From Cryptomeria japonica (Eukaryota > Streptophyta > Pinopsida > Cupressales > Cupressaceae): 64,000 nt of DNA. A model generated the notes under the pieces. It was not told the origin of the DNA. It saw nothing but the letters and a program-made list of their open reading frames with translations, and made no database searches. The stretch lies in the NCBI RefSeq assembly GCF_030272615.1, contig NC_081410.1:128393640-128457639 (forward strand), in the 5' to 3' direction. A program made the position numbers and the translations under genes. Numbering within the stretch: the first letter of the stretch is position 1; the number at the start of each line of letters is the position of its first letter. Shown one piece after another: positions 63,855-64,000 of the stretch.

Positions 63855-64000
63855 TCTATACTAGCATCAATTCAAACTATATGCGACTAATATAAAATTG
63901 ATTTATCAAAATATTCTTTATTTTCCATGATTCAAGTATATATGATAATAATTGAAATGCAAAAATAACTAATTCATATTTCCTATGAGTTATGTCACCC
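63855..64000. other. right edge, nothing recognised
   Basis: AT-rich sequence after the target duplication of element D. Confidence 0.4.

Overview
The window looks like repeat-dominated intergenic DNA from a large plant nuclear genome. A gymnosperm such as a conifer is the likeliest source. That is an inference from AT-rich sequence, long LTR elements nested several levels deep, old but still readable insertions, and initiator-Met primer sites (TGGTATCAGAGC type) on nearly every element. I see no convincing host gene, tRNA, rRNA or CRISPR array. Nearly all open reading frames are retroelement relics, shadows, or translated microsatellites.

Layout. 1-8.3 kb: an LTR tail (1-136), a decayed coding relic (about 0.4-2.2 kb), a 165-bp tandem duplication, a copia protease-region fossil on the minus strand (about 3.6-4.0 kb), an LTR-like AT-rich stretch, and a solo LTR (6232-7523, TSD catat) inside a TATACA microsatellite. 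8,311-34,790: one large minus-strand Ty1/copia element (A, TSD ataac, LTRs about 2.57 kb). Its interior holds a Ty3/gypsy chromovirus (12,967-22,053), which itself holds a small non-autonomous LTR element (H, 15,564-18,410) with a 17 x 41-bp minisatellite. A's right LTR holds a second, younger copia element (B, 27,286-33,966, TSD cttct). 34.8-40.4 kb: AT-rich DNA with only weak LTR-like signals. 40,451-45.4 kb: a heavily decayed plus-strand copia (C). About 45.4-49,288: an LTR of another family (G) interrupted by a small non-autonomous LTR element (F, 46,380-49,132, TSD ttttc). 50,174-63,849: a plus-strand LTR element with no recognisable pol (D, TSD ctagt), interrupted by a second such element on the minus strand (E, 54,761-61,746, TSD cctga).

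How the parts relate. LTR divergence judged by eye agrees with the nesting: A about 12% > gypsy about 9% > H about 2.6%; A > B about 5-7%; D about 15-18% > E about 3-4%; F about 6%. A, B, D and E share TGTTGG-type 5' LTR ends (only one LTR in A), the initiator-Met primer site, several polypurine tracts, a C-run/CTCTCAGT motif near the LTR end, and an inverted repeat around the polypurine tract. This suggests one SIRE/Maximus-like copia group in which A and B could have supplied enzymes to the pol-less D and E.

The most interesting object is the D/E pair. Both carry the same two-part coding layout: a coiled coil plus a CCHC-knuckle array, then a second conserved protein I do not recognise. The two second proteins are clearly related to each other, and neither element has reverse transcriptase, integrase or RNase H. 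Copia A carries a similar coiled coil plus knuckle array appended to its gag, and B does not.
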